DNA from: WHSW01 sp963851045
Lineage (GTDB): Bacteria > Actinomycetota > Thermoleophilia > Solirubrobacterales > 70-9
NCBI GenBank assembly: GCA_963851045.1
Contig: CAWKNC010000001.1
Coordinates: 806,001 to 870,000, forward strand
Length of the DNA stretch: 64,000 nt
Direction: 5' to 3'
A model generated the notes under the pieces. It had not been told where the DNA came from. It made no database searches and saw nothing but the letters and a program-made list of their open reading frames with translations. Of the stretch, positions 34,640-42,674 are shown one piece after another. Both the position numbers and the translations under genes were made by a program. Each line of letters begins with the position of its first letter. Positions within the stretch are counted from its first letter, which is position 1.

Positions 34640-35599
34640 TCAGAGCGCGCGCAGCGGCTCGGCCAGCTCGGTCGCGAAGAACTCGAAGAAGCCGTCGGGG
34701 TCCGGCCCAGCGTTGACCAGTGCGAGGTGGTCGAAGCCGGCCCCGGCGAACTCCTTCGCGACCTCGAGGTGGCGCGCCGCGTCTGGACCGCAGGCGAAGG
34801 CTTCGCCGACGTCCTCGACCCGCACAAACTCGGTTGCCTCCTCGAAGTTGACCGGGTTCGGGAGCTCGGAGAGGACCTTCCAGCCCAGGAGCCCGAAGCG
34901 GAACATGTTGTGCGCCGACTCGGCGGCGGCCTGCTCATCGGAGGCCCAGGCCAGGGGAACCTCGACGTACTTGGCGCCGCTTCCGCCCGCCTTTTCGTAG
35001 GCGTCGACGAGATCGGATTCGGGCTCGGTCGCAAAGATGCCGTCGCCGAGCTCTGCTGCAATCTCGGCGCCCCGCGGACCCCCGATCGCCACTGCGATAG
35101 GCGGTAACGGGTCGGGCAGGTCGAAGACACGTGCGTCCTCGAGCTTGAGGTGCTTGCCGTCGTAGGAGCGGTAGCCGCCCGACCAGAGGAGCCGGATGAT
35201 CTCCAGGGCCTCGCGGAACATCTCGTGTCGCACGGTCACCGACGGCCAGCCGCGCCCGACCACATGCTCGTTGAGCTGCTCGCCGGCGCCCACGCCGAGG
35301 GTGAAGCGACCGTCTGAGAGCAGGGCGGTGGTCGCGGCGGCCTGAGCGACGATCGCGGGGTGGTAGCGGACAAACGGGCAGGTGACGCCCGTGGCGAGCT
35401 CGAGCCGCTCGGTCTGCGCCGCGATCGCCGCCAGCATCGACCAGACGAAGCCGGAGTGGCCGTGACTGTGAAGCCAGGGGTGAAAGTGGTCTGAGACCTC
35501 GACGAAGTCGAAGCCGGCGCGCTCGGCCTCGACGGCCTGGCGCACGATCTCCTTCGGGTCATAGCCCTCCGCGAAGAGCTTGTAGCCGATCTTCATCAT
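34640..35599 (-). CDS. LLM-class F420-dependent oxidoreductase (F420-dependent G6PDH-like family)
   Basis: A 319-residue TIM-barrel oxidoreductase with MKIGYKLFAEGYDPKEIVRQ at the N-terminus, VEVSDHFHPWLHSHGHSGF near residue 34, LATGVTCPFVRYHPAIVAQ near 70, and TLGVGAGEQLNEHVVG near 105. This pattern fits the F420-dependent glucose-6-phosphate dehydrogenase-like family, in which the His of DHFHPW takes part in catalysis. ATG 35597-35599 is used (a second ATG follows immediately). It is divergent from the FAD-Rieske gene across a 39-base gap with a perfect inverted repeat. Confidence 0.88.
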   Translation of the reverse strand: MMKIGYKLFAEGYDPKEIVRQAVEAERAGFDFVEVSDHFHPWLHSHGHSGFVWSMLAAIAAQTERLELATGVTCPFVRYHPAIVAQAAATTALLSDGRFTLGVGAGEQLNEHVVGRGWPSVTVRHEMFREALEIIRLLWSGGYRSYDGKHLKLEDARVFDLPDPLPPIAVAIGGPRGAEIAAELGDGIFATEPESDLVDAYEKAGGSGAKYVEVPLAWASDEQAAAESAHNMFRFGLLGWKVLSELPNPVNFEEATEFVRVEDVGEAFACGPDAARHLEVAKEFAGAGFDHLALVNAGPDPDGFFEFFATELAEPLRAL

Positions 35600-35603
35600 G
35601 CTT

Positions 35604-35632
35604 CGACTACCCCATCGCGCATCGGGTAGTCG
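35604..35632. promoter_or_regulatory. Inverted repeat in divergent promoter (arms CGACTACCC / GGGTAGTCG)
   Basis: Perfect 9-bp arms at 35604-35612 and 35624-35632 flank an 11-base spacer within the 39-base gap between two divergent genes. It could be one operator controlling both. Each arm reads GGGTAG outward toward its gene, similar to the GGGTAT -10 element of SigB/SigF-type promoters, so divergent promoters are another reading. Confidence 0.5.
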
Positions 35633-35638
35633 CTCAAC

Positions 35639-37138
35639 ATGGAAGCCGACCACACCTCAGATAAGCAACCGATGAGCGGCGCGCCCTGGCGCCGCGAGGA
35701 TCGCCGGGCGCGGCCTGCGCTTGACCGCACGATCGAGGCGGACGTCGCCGTGGTCGGCGCAGGGATCGTCGGGATGACCGCTGCCGCCCTGCTGACGCGC
35801 GCCGGCGCTCGGGTCGCTGTCTTGGAGGCGCGCCGTGTGGCCGCGGCGTCGAGCGGCAACAACACGGCGAAGGTGACGTCGCTGCAGGGACTCGCGTACT
35901 CGACGATCGCCCGCAAGCGGCCGGGGGCGGGCGCCCTGTACGCGCGCACCAACAATCGCGGGATCGAGCTGATCGACGAACTCGCGCGTGAGCACGAGAT
36001 CGACTGCAGCCTCGAACGTCTGACCAACTACACGTTCGCCGACGACGCTGATGCCACAGCCGATGTCGAGCGCGAGACCGATGCGGCGCGCGAGGCTGGG
36101 CTGGCGGTTGAGTTCGTCGATTCGGCGCCGCTGCCGTTCGAAACCTTCGGCGCGGTCGCGCTTGCCGACCAGATTCAGTTCGATCCGGTCGCCTACCTCG
36201 AGGGCCTCGCGTCGGGCATCGACTCGCCCAGCGAGCAAATGATCTTCGAGGGATCGCGGGTCACGAGCATCGATGGCACGACCGTGAACACCGACTCGGG
36301 TTCCGTTCAGGCCGAGCGGGTGCTCCTCGCGACGCACATGCCCACGCTCGACCGCGTCGGCCTGTTCGCGCGCGCCGAACCAAAGGCGTCTTTCGCGGTG
36401 GCAGCCCGCATCCCCGGCGAACTCCCCGTGGGGATGTTCATGGACAGCAGCGGGACCTACTCGATCCGCAGCATCCCCGACCACGACGACGGCCTCCTGC
36501 TCGTCGGGGGCCAGGGCCACAGGATCGGTCAGGGCGATCCGGTCGAGGCCGTCGCTGCTCTCGAGGCCTACGCTCGCCGGAGGTTCTCCGCGGGCGAGAT
36601 CGCCTATCGCTGGGACGCGCACGACTTCGTCAGCGAGGACCGGTTGCCGTTCGTCGGACCGGTCACCCCGCGAGGTGAGCGGGTGCTCGGCGTCACCGGT
36701 CTCAGCAAGTGGGGGCTTGCGCTCGGCACCGCATGCGCCGAGATGCTGGTTTCGTCGGTTACAGGCGGTGAGCAAGCGTGGCCTGATGAGTTCGACTCGC
36801 GGCGACTGCCGCGCCCTCGTGGATGGCCCGCGGTCGCCAAGCACGGAGCCGAGACCGCACTTCATCTCGCCGGTGATCGGTTCAAGCGCGCTGACGAGAA
36901 AGAGCTTGCTCCGGGGAAGGGCGCGGTCGTTGGCGACGGGCTCGGCCAGCAGGCCGTCTTTCGCGACGACGATGGAACCGTCCACCGTCTTTCTGCCCGG
37001 TGCACCCACCTCGGCTGCATCGTCGCCTTCAACGAGGTGGCCCGGACGTGGGACTGCCCGTGTCACGGCTCGCGTTTCGGCGTCGATGGTGAGGTGCTCG
37101 AGGGCCCCGCCGTCGAGCCGCTGAGCCGCCAGGATTGA
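35639..37138 (+). CDS. FAD-dependent oxidoreductase with C-terminal Rieske domain
   Basis: This 499-residue fusion has a DAO-type FAD domain (VAVVGAGIVGMTAAALLTRAG near residue 36, RLPFVGPVTPRGERVLGVTG near 340) and a C-terminal Rieske [2Fe-2S] domain with both ligand pairs: RCTHLGC near 460 and CPCHGSRFG near 479. The family is known from glycine/D-amino acid oxidase-like proteins with Rieske tails in many bacteria. It probably oxidises an amine-containing small molecule and passes electrons through the cluster; the substrate is unknown. The ATG at 35639 is 6 bases from the divergent inverted repeat. Confidence 0.88.
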   Translation: MEADHTSDKQPMSGAPWRREDRRARPALDRTIEADVAVVGAGIVGMTAAALLTRAGARVAVLEARRVAAASSGNNTAKVTSLQGLAYSTIARKRPGAGALYARTNNRGIELIDELAREHEIDCSLERLTNYTFADDADATADVERETDAAREAGLAVEFVDSAPLPFETFGAVALADQIQFDPVAYLEGLASGIDSPSEQMIFEGSRVTSIDGTTVNTDSGSVQAERVLLATHMPTLDRVGLFARAEPKASFAVAARIPGELPVGMFMDSSGTYSIRSIPDHDDGLLLVGGQGHRIGQGDPVEAVAALEAYARRRFSAGEIAYRWDAHDFVSEDRLPFVGPVTPRGERVLGVTGLSKWGLALGTACAEMLVSSVTGGEQAWPDEFDSRRLPRPRGWPAVAKHGAETALHLAGDRFKRADEKELAPGKGAVVGDGLGQQAVFRDDDGTVHRLSARCTHLGCIVAFNEVARTWDCPCHGSRFGVDGEVLEGPAVEPLSRQD

Positions 37139-37180
37139 CGCCGTGGACAGGGCAGCGGTGCGCGCTGACCGCGAACGGCG

Positions 37181-38011
37181 CTAACTCCGCGCCTTTGCCT
37201 TCTCGGCGTCCTCGGCGGCCTTCGGATCGCGTCCGGCCTTGACGTTTGCGAGCGTGCGCTCGAGTGCCGCCATCAGGTCCTCGGCCGGCTTCGGCTCTGG
37301 CTCGGAGTCGGGCACCTCGATCTTGCGGCGCTTGCGCTTGCGCTCGATCACGTCGCTCAGCCTCTCTCGGTAGCAATCGGTGTAGCTGTCGGGCTTCCAC
37401 TCGGTCGACAGCTCCTCGATCACGGCAACCGCGTTGTCGATCTGCTTCTTCGCAGGCTTCTTCTTGGCGCCGGTCGGCACCTGGGAGGTCGGCCGGACCT
37501 CGTCTGCGAATCGCATCGTCGTGAGGGCGAGGGCGCCGTCGCGCGCTCGAACCGCGGCGAGGTACTCCTTCGTGCGCATCACGAACCGGCCGATCGCAAC
37601 ACGCTCGGCGTTCTCCATCACGTCGACCAGCAGCCGGTAGGCACGCATCGTCCCATCGGCTTCGCCGGCGGGGACGAGGAAGTAGGGGTGATCGAAGTAG
37701 ATCGGGTCGACGGCGGCGAGTTCGGCAAATGACTCGATCTCGATCGTTCGCGTCTTGCGTGGCTCGACCGACCCGAGTTCTTCGTCGGTGATCACGACCT
37801 GTTTGCCGTCGAGGTCATAGGAGTGCGCGACCTCCTCCCAGCCGACCTCAACGTCCTCCTCCTTGCAGAACCTTCGCTGCTCGATGCGCTGCTTGTCCTT
37901 GGCGTGCAGCTGGTGGAAGTGAAAGTCGAGGTCCCGGGCCGCGGTGACGAGTTGTACGGGCACGTTCACGAGCCCGAACGAGAGCGACCCAGACCACAGG
38001 GGGCGCGCCAT
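37181..38011 (-). CDS. ku: Ku protein (non-homologous end joining), second of tandem pair
   Basis: This 276-residue protein starts MARPLWSGSLSFGLVNVPVQ, the hallmark of bacterial Ku, and carries the beta-barrel ring core with AYRLLVDVMENAERVAIGRFVMR near residue 122. Ku forms a ring on DNA ends and recruits LigD. The C-terminal tail is Lys/Glu-rich, as in other bacterial Ku proteins. Its ATG overlaps the stop of the upstream ku gene (ATGA-type), so two different Ku chains are made together and probably form a heterodimer (inference). No ligD gene is in the window. Confidence 0.93.
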   Translation of the reverse strand: MARPLWSGSLSFGLVNVPVQLVTAARDLDFHFHQLHAKDKQRIEQRRFCKEEDVEVGWEEVAHSYDLDGKQVVITDEELGSVEPRKTRTIEIESFAELAAVDPIYFDHPYFLVPAGEADGTMRAYRLLVDVMENAERVAIGRFVMRTKEYLAAVRARDGALALTTMRFADEVRPTSQVPTGAKKKPAKKQIDNAVAVIEELSTEWKPDSYTDCYRERLSDVIERKRKRRKIEVPDSEPEPKPAEDLMAALERTLANVKAGRDPKAAEDAEKAKARS

Positions 38012-38781
38012 CAGTTGCTCCCCGACAGGCTGGCCTCGAGCGCGGCCATGAGGTCGTCGCCCTGCTCGGGCTCCTCTTGGGCCGAGAGGTCGATCTCCTT
38101 GCCCTTGGCCTTTGCCTTGATCAGTGCGAGCACCGAGTCGCGGTAGGTGTCCTCGTAGGCCGTCGGGTCGAAGTCCTCGGCCAGTGTGTCGACGAGCTTG
38201 CTCGCCATCTCGACCTCCTTCTTCGACGGCTTCTTCGACGGCTTGCCCAGCTCGAGCTCCCCTGCCTCGACGACCTCGTCGTGAAAGCGCATCGTGTGCA
38301 GGGCGATGACGTCGTCGAGGGCGCGGACGGCGACCAGATACTCGCGGTCGTGGAAAGTGAATCGCCCGATCCCGGCACGCCCCGTCTTTTTGAGCGCCTC
38401 GAAGATGAGCCGATACGGCCCCGCGTCGTCGCGGGAACCGACGTAGTAGGTCTTCTCGTAAAAGACCGGGTCGATCTCGGCGGCATCGACGAACTCGGTC
38501 AGGTCGACGATCTTGCCGCGGTCGCCGGCGGCTGCCTTGATCTCGTCCTTTTCGAGGATCACATACTTGCCCTCTTCGAACTCATAACCCTTGACGATCT
38601 CGTCGCTGGGAACGACCTCGTCGTCCTTCGGGCAGATCCGACGGTGCTCGATCCGCGAGCCGTCGCGGGCGTGGACTTCGTGGAAGTGGATCGACTTCGA
38701 CTCGGTGGCCGAATAGAGCTTTACCGGGACATTGACCATCCCGAAGGTGATCGTCCCGTTCCAAACTGAACGCGGCGCCAT
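38011..38781 (-). CDS. ku: Ku protein (non-homologous end joining), first of tandem pair
   Basis: A 256-residue bacterial Ku with MAPRSVWNGTITFGMVNVPVK at the N-terminus, RRICPKDDEVVPSDEIVKGYE near residue 48, and PYRLIFEALKKTGRAGIGRF near 120. It is clearly homologous to, but not a recent duplicate of, the adjacent ku. The C-terminus is short and lacks a long basic tail. The upstream gap to the divergent STAS gene contains paired GGGTAT motifs, so both may be under an alternative sigma factor of the SigB/SigF type (inference). Confidence 0.93.
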   Translation of the reverse strand: MAPRSVWNGTITFGMVNVPVKLYSATESKSIHFHEVHARDGSRIEHRRICPKDDEVVPSDEIVKGYEFEEGKYVILEKDEIKAAAGDRGKIVDLTEFVDAAEIDPVFYEKTYYVGSRDDAGPYRLIFEALKKTGRAGIGRFTFHDREYLVAVRALDDVIALHTMRFHDEVVEAGELELGKPSKKPSKKEVEMASKLVDTLAEDFDPTAYEDTYRDSVLALIKAKAKGKEIDLSAQEEPEQGDDLMAALEASLSGSN

Positions 38782-38820
38782 CGCGCATTACCTCCACTCA
38801 TCGGTCGGGTTGGGGTCGAA

Positions 38821-38851
38821 ATACCCGCAATCGGGACCCCGCAACGGGTAT
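38821..38851. promoter_or_regulatory. Mirrored ATACCCG / CGGGTAT pair in divergent ku-STAS gap
   Basis: Arms ATACCCG (38821-38827) and CGGGTAT (38845-38851) point outward toward ku and the STAS gene. GGGTAT is the -10 hexamer of SigB/SigF-type promoters; on the + strand it lies 12 bases before the STAS ATG. No convincing -35 element is visible on either strand, so this may instead be an operator. Confidence 0.4.
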
Positions 38852-38863
38852 AACCGCCTAGAG

Positions 38864-39229
38864 ATGGCCGGACAGACACGGTTCGAGCTGAGCCAAGAGG
38901 TGCGTGCCGATGCCCGCATAGTCACGATCGCGGGTGAATTCGACACCGCAGGCGTCGAGGAGGCAGAACCCGTGCTGATGGCGGCGTCAGCCGATCCCGA
39001 CCGTGCCCTGGTGATCGATCTGACCGCGTGCGATTTTCTCGACTCGACCGCGATCGCACTGATCGTGGGCGCGGCGCGACCCCTCATCAACGGCCAGGTC
39101 AAGATCGCCATCGCCGCGAAACCCGAATCGGAGGTGGTCCAAATTCTGCAACTGACCGGGATCGACAAAACCATCCCGGTTCTGCCCACCGCCGAGCTCG
39201 CGCTTCAGAGCGCACTTGCAATCGAGTAG
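38864..39229 (+). CDS. STAS domain anti-sigma factor antagonist
   Basis: This 121-residue single-domain STAS protein has IVTIAGEFDTAGVEEAEPVLM and VIDLTACDFLDSTAIALIVGAA, with the phosphorylatable Ser in LDSTAI. Such proteins (SpoIIAA/RsbV type) bind an anti-sigma kinase when unphosphorylated and so free a sigma factor. It stands alone here, but a kinase, a second STAS protein and a phosphatase follow within 8 kb. ATG 38864 is chosen because the upstream frame overlaps ku and the promoter gap. Confidence 0.88.
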   Translation: MAGQTRFELSQEVRADARIVTIAGEFDTAGVEEAEPVLMAASADPDRALVIDLTACDFLDSTAIALIVGAARPLINGQVKIAIAAKPESEVVQILQLTGIDKTIPVLPTAELALQSALAIE

Positions 39230-39300
39230 CGGCTTTCTGGGTAAGTTCTGCGGTAGTGGGGAGTAGGCCGCACCATCTTTAGGGGAGTAGGAGGCGTGAC

Positions 39301-40350
39301 ATGGCGGAGCGGGTCGATGTACCTGCCGCGACGCTGGAAGCGCTCATGGATGCCGCTGCCGCCGTCCTTTCAGCCGACTCGCTCGAGGAAACCTTCGGCC
39401 GCATCGCGGGACGGCTGTCCGACTTGGTCCCGTTCGATGACCTCGTCATCTACGAAGTCGACGCGTCTCGAACCACGCTTGCTGCGGTCTTCGCCGATGG
39501 TCGCTGGTCCGATGAGGTGATGGCTGAGCGCTTCAGCATCGACGAGGGCCTGACCGGCCAGGCCATCAAGGCGGAAACCACACTCAACGTGCCGCGCAGC
39601 GATCTGCACCCGGCCTCGAAGGTCGTGCCAGGTACCAAGGAAGAGCCCGAGGCTCTTGTCTGTGTGCCGATGTTCGTCGGAGGCGAGACGATCGGCGCGC
39701 TCAACGTCTACCGCGCGGGTGTCGACGCCGGTTTCACCGCTCAGGAGGCCACGGTGATCGAACGCTTCTGTGCGATGGCTGCACTCGCCTTCAACTCCGC
39801 GCGTCAGCGCGAGCTTCTACGAGCGCAGGCGCGTACGGACTCCCTCACGGGAATGCTCAACCGCCGCGCCTTCTATGAGCGCATGGCGGAGGAACTCGCT
39901 CGTGGCGAGCGGACCGACTCGAAGGTCTCAGTCGTGTTGCTCGATATCGACCACTTCAAGGCAATCAACGACGAGCACGGCCATGCTGAGGGCGACCGCG
40001 CCCTGCAGGAGATCGCGGCTCGGCTGCAGGCAACTATCCGCACGGACGAGACGGCCGCCCGGTACGGCGGCGAGGAGTTCGCCCTGATCGCCGCCGGGGC
40101 TGACTCGAAAGCCGCCGTTGAGCTTGCTGAGCGCGCCCGGGCGGCGATTGCCGAGATCGAATTTCATGGCCGCATGCTCTCTGCCTCGGCGGGGGTTGCG
40201 ACCTGGCCGACCGACGGCGACAACCCTGATCGGCTCCTCGAGGCTTCCGACCGCGCCATGTATACGGCGAAACGTGGCGGCCGCAACCGCACCTGCGTTG
40301 CGGCAGAGCCTGCGCTACGACTCGATCACGTGCGAGGGGTCGGGACGTAG
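39301..40350 (+). CDS. GAF-GGDEF diguanylate cyclase
   Basis: A 349-residue cytoplasmic protein: GAF sensor domain (about 10-165), a short linker helix, and a GGDEF domain (about 180-335) with DSLTGMLNRRAFYERM, VVLLDIDHFKAINDEHGHAEG and an intact RYGGEEFALI active site. The inhibitory site reads RTDE instead of RxxD, so product inhibition may be weaker. It should make cyclic di-GMP in response to a ligand or redox signal at the GAF domain. A strong AGGAGG at 39289-39294, 6 bases before ATG, indicates good translation. Confidence 0.92.
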   Translation: MAERVDVPAATLEALMDAAAAVLSADSLEETFGRIAGRLSDLVPFDDLVIYEVDASRTTLAAVFADGRWSDEVMAERFSIDEGLTGQAIKAETTLNVPRSDLHPASKVVPGTKEEPEALVCVPMFVGGETIGALNVYRAGVDAGFTAQEATVIERFCAMAALAFNSARQRELLRAQARTDSLTGMLNRRAFYERMAEELARGERTDSKVSVVLLDIDHFKAINDEHGHAEGDRALQEIAARLQATIRTDETAARYGGEEFALIAAGADSKAAVELAERARAAIAEIEFHGRMLSASAGVATWPTDGDNPDRLLEASDRAMYTAKRGGRNRTCVAAEPALRLDHVRGVGT

Positions 40351-40471
40351 CTCGGGCGGCGCCTTTGAGTAGTCGCCGAAACGACCGTCGCGCTCGGGCG
40401 GTGGCGGGCCAGGCCGGTGGGCTGGGCCAGGCCCCTGGGCCGCATCGGGTGCGTATGGCGATCAATAAGCG

Positions 40472-40488
40472 GCCCACCGTGGGTGGGC
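40472..40488. terminator. Bidirectional hairpin between convergent genes
   Basis: A 7-bp perfect stem, GCCCACC (40472-40478) and GGTGGGC (40482-40488), has a 3-base loop. It lies 7 bases from the end of the leftward GGDEF gene and 120 bases after the rightward one. A further GC-rich palindrome near 40424-40441 may help. The remaining gap shows nothing else. Confidence 0.55.
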
Positions 40489-40494
40489 GGCCCG

Positions 40495-41952
40495 TCAGCC
40501 GACGAGGACGCGGTCGCGTCCGGCGGCCTTAGCTGCGTACAGCGCGCGGTCGGCACGCCCAACCAGGGCGACCTCACCCTCATCGCCGTTCCAGAAGACG
40601 AGGCCGGCGGAGACGCGCTGGTCCTCGGGCATCTCGTCGCGCATGCGTTCAAGGGTCGCCCGCGCTTCCTCCTCGGAGGTGCCGGGAAGGGCGACGGCGA
40701 ACTCCTCGCCGCCGTAGCGCGCGAGAATGTCGGTCGCCCGGATCGCCCGCGTCCATCCTGATGCCACGTGTTTGAGCAGCCGGTCTCCGGCGGGGTGGCC
40801 GTGGATGTCGTTGTAGCGCTTGAAGTGATCGAGGTCCAAAAGCGCGATCGCGAGCGAGCTCCCGGTGCGTTTGGCGCGGGCGATCTCGCGCGAAATGTGC
40901 TCATCCCAGGCTCGGCGGTTGGCAAGCCCGGTGAGGTCGTCGGTTCGGGCCACGCGCTCGAGTCGTGCGAGCGTCGAGGCGCGTTCTAGCGCCAGCGCTC
41001 CTTCGAGGGAGAGCAGGGCGATCACCTGCTCGAGCTCCGCGCTCGGCTCCGCCACCAGTCCCGGCCACTCGATCGCGAGTACACCGACGGTGACGTCGTC
41101 AAGGATCAGCGGCTGGAAGTGTGTCGACGGCTCGCCGGCGACAAATCGGTGGTTTCCCGATGCGAACGTGTCGAGCAGGGCTGAACCCGATTCGACAAAG
41201 AACACCGCCTTACCGCTGATCTCGGGATCGGTCGAGGCGGTCGCGATCAGTGCCCTGCCATCGGGCGCCGGCTGCCACAGGGAAGCGCTTCGCGCACCGA
41301 CGGTCGCACCGATCGTCACATCGCATAGCGCGATTGCCGCAGCCTGTGAGTTGGATCGACGGCCGAGCTCGTGTGCAGCGTTGGAGACGAGCTCGAGTGC
41401 CCTCGCACGAGCCCGCGCGGCGGCCGCCCGGCGCTGAAGGCGCCCGATCAGGACCTCGACCAGGATCCCCCCGATGGCGACGGTCCCGACGGTCATGACC
41501 CAGCGCACGACCGTGCTGTTGGGTGGAAGCTGCGCGAGTGCCCAGCCGTAGGTGACCCCGACCAGGGCGAGCTGGGCGATCGCCTCCCGCCGCGGGAACG
41601 CGAAGAAAGCGAATAGCCCAACCCATACGTACCAGAGGCCGTAGAACGTTCCCGCGTATCCGCTGTAGTAGACGGCTCGGGTCACGAGCAGCGTCCCGGC
41701 CGCGACTATCAGCTGAAGCATCCACGGCCGCACCATTGGCGCTAGCGCAAACAGACCAACCGCGCCTACGAACGCGACGATCACGTTGCTCAATAGCGCG
41801 GCGTCGTCGGCGCTCGCGGCGTGGGGGAGCAGCAGGGTCGCACCCCCAGTCGCCGCACCGGCCATAAAGAGCAGCGCGAGGACGCGCGCCATCGTCGCGG
41901 GGGAATCCTCGCGTTCGTGTGAATGCGCCGGCTGATCTATGAGTTCGGCCAC
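40495..41952 (-). CDS. Membrane GAF-GGDEF diguanylate cyclase
   Basis: A 485-residue protein with six predicted transmembrane helices (about 20-170), a GAF-like region (about 185-330) and a GGDEF domain (about 340-480). The GGDEF has DDLTGLANRRAW, ALLDLDHFKRYNDIHGHPAG, and RYGGEEFAVALPG; the RxxD inhibitory site is present (RATD, five residues before GGEEF). The membrane part is homologous to that of the GGDEF protein at 46372-47454 (compare YYSGYAGTFYGLWYVWVG with IYWSGDPSSSYAFLWLWVA). Probably an active, product-regulated cyclic di-GMP synthase. Confidence 0.9.
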   Translation of the reverse strand: MAELIDQPAHSHEREDSPATMARVLALLFMAGAATGGATLLLPHAASADDAALLSNVIVAFVGAVGLFALAPMVRPWMLQLIVAAGTLLVTRAVYYSGYAGTFYGLWYVWVGLFAFFAFPRREAIAQLALVGVTYGWALAQLPPNSTVVRWVMTVGTVAIGGILVEVLIGRLQRRAAAARARARALELVSNAAHELGRRSNSQAAAIALCDVTIGATVGARSASLWQPAPDGRALIATASTDPEISGKAVFFVESGSALLDTFASGNHRFVAGEPSTHFQPLILDDVTVGVLAIEWPGLVAEPSAELEQVIALLSLEGALALERASTLARLERVARTDDLTGLANRRAWDEHISREIARAKRTGSSLAIALLDLDHFKRYNDIHGHPAGDRLLKHVASGWTRAIRATDILARYGGEEFAVALPGTSEEEARATLERMRDEMPEDQRVSAGLVFWNGDEGEVALVGRADRALYAAKAAGRDRVLVG

Positions 41953-42022
41953 TGCAGTTCACATCGGCCATTTGTCCCTCTTGCTTAACGACTTGGCCAA
42001 GCTCGTCTAGCATCGCCGCGCG

Positions 42023-42673
42023 GTGTCCCCTCCGAGCGCGGTGATCTTCGATAACGATGGCCTGCTGCTCGATACCGAGACGGTGTGGACGCGCGCCGAG
42101 CAGGACCTGTTCGAGCGGCGCGGGCTGGAGTTCACTATCGCCCACAAGCGCGAGCTCGTCGGCACATCGGCACAGGTCGCCGGAGCGACCCTCGAGCGTC
42201 AGCTCGGCGAACCGGGCCGCGCCGCGGAGATCGTGGCCGAGCTCGACGAGGTCGTCTTCAGCGAGCTGCAGCGCGGTGTCGAACCGATGCCGGGCGCGCT
42301 GGAGCTTGTCGCGAAGCTGCGCGACGGCGGGATCCCAATCGCGATCGCCTCGAACTCGCCCGCCCGATTCATCGCGAAGGCGCTTGAGCTCGTCGGCCTC
42401 GAAACAGCGTTCGGCGCCGCCGTCAGCGGCCACGATGTCCCGGCTCCGAAGCCGGCGCCCGATGTCTATCTCGTCGCCTGCGACCTGCTCAGGGTGTCGC
42501 CCAATCGCGACGTGATCGTGCTCGAGGACTCTCCGACCGGGGTTGAAGCCGGGGTTGCAGCGGGACTCACCGTCATCGGGGTGCCGTCGCTCGAGGGCGT
42601 TGAGCTCCACCGGGCGGACCAGATCTGCACGTCGCTCGCAGATCCGATCCTGCTCGAGCGCGTGCTGCCTTAA
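42023..42673 (+). CDS. HAD-family hydrolase (beta-phosphoglucomutase-like)
   Basis: This 216-residue HAD phosphatase has the nucleophile motif VIFDNDGLLLDTE near residue 7, where the first Asp is followed by N rather than the usual F/M before the second Asp. Motif II is IAIASNSPARFIAKAL and motif III/IV is KPAPDVYL with VIVLEDSPTGVEAGVAAG. The cap is of the beta-phosphoglucomutase/2-deoxyglucose-6-phosphatase type. It starts at GTG 42023. It probably dephosphorylates a sugar phosphate. It ends one base before the convergent EAL gene and seems unrelated in function to the signalling genes. Confidence 0.85.
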   Translation: MSPPSAVIFDNDGLLLDTETVWTRAEQDLFERRGLEFTIAHKRELVGTSAQVAGATLERQLGEPGRAAEIVAELDEVVFSELQRGVEPMPGALELVAKLRDGGIPIAIASNSPARFIAKALELVGLETAFGAAVSGHDVPAPKPAPDVYLVACDLLRVSPNRDVIVLEDSPTGVEAGVAAGLTVIGVPSLEGVELHRADQICTSLADPILLERVLP

Positions 42674-42674
42674 A

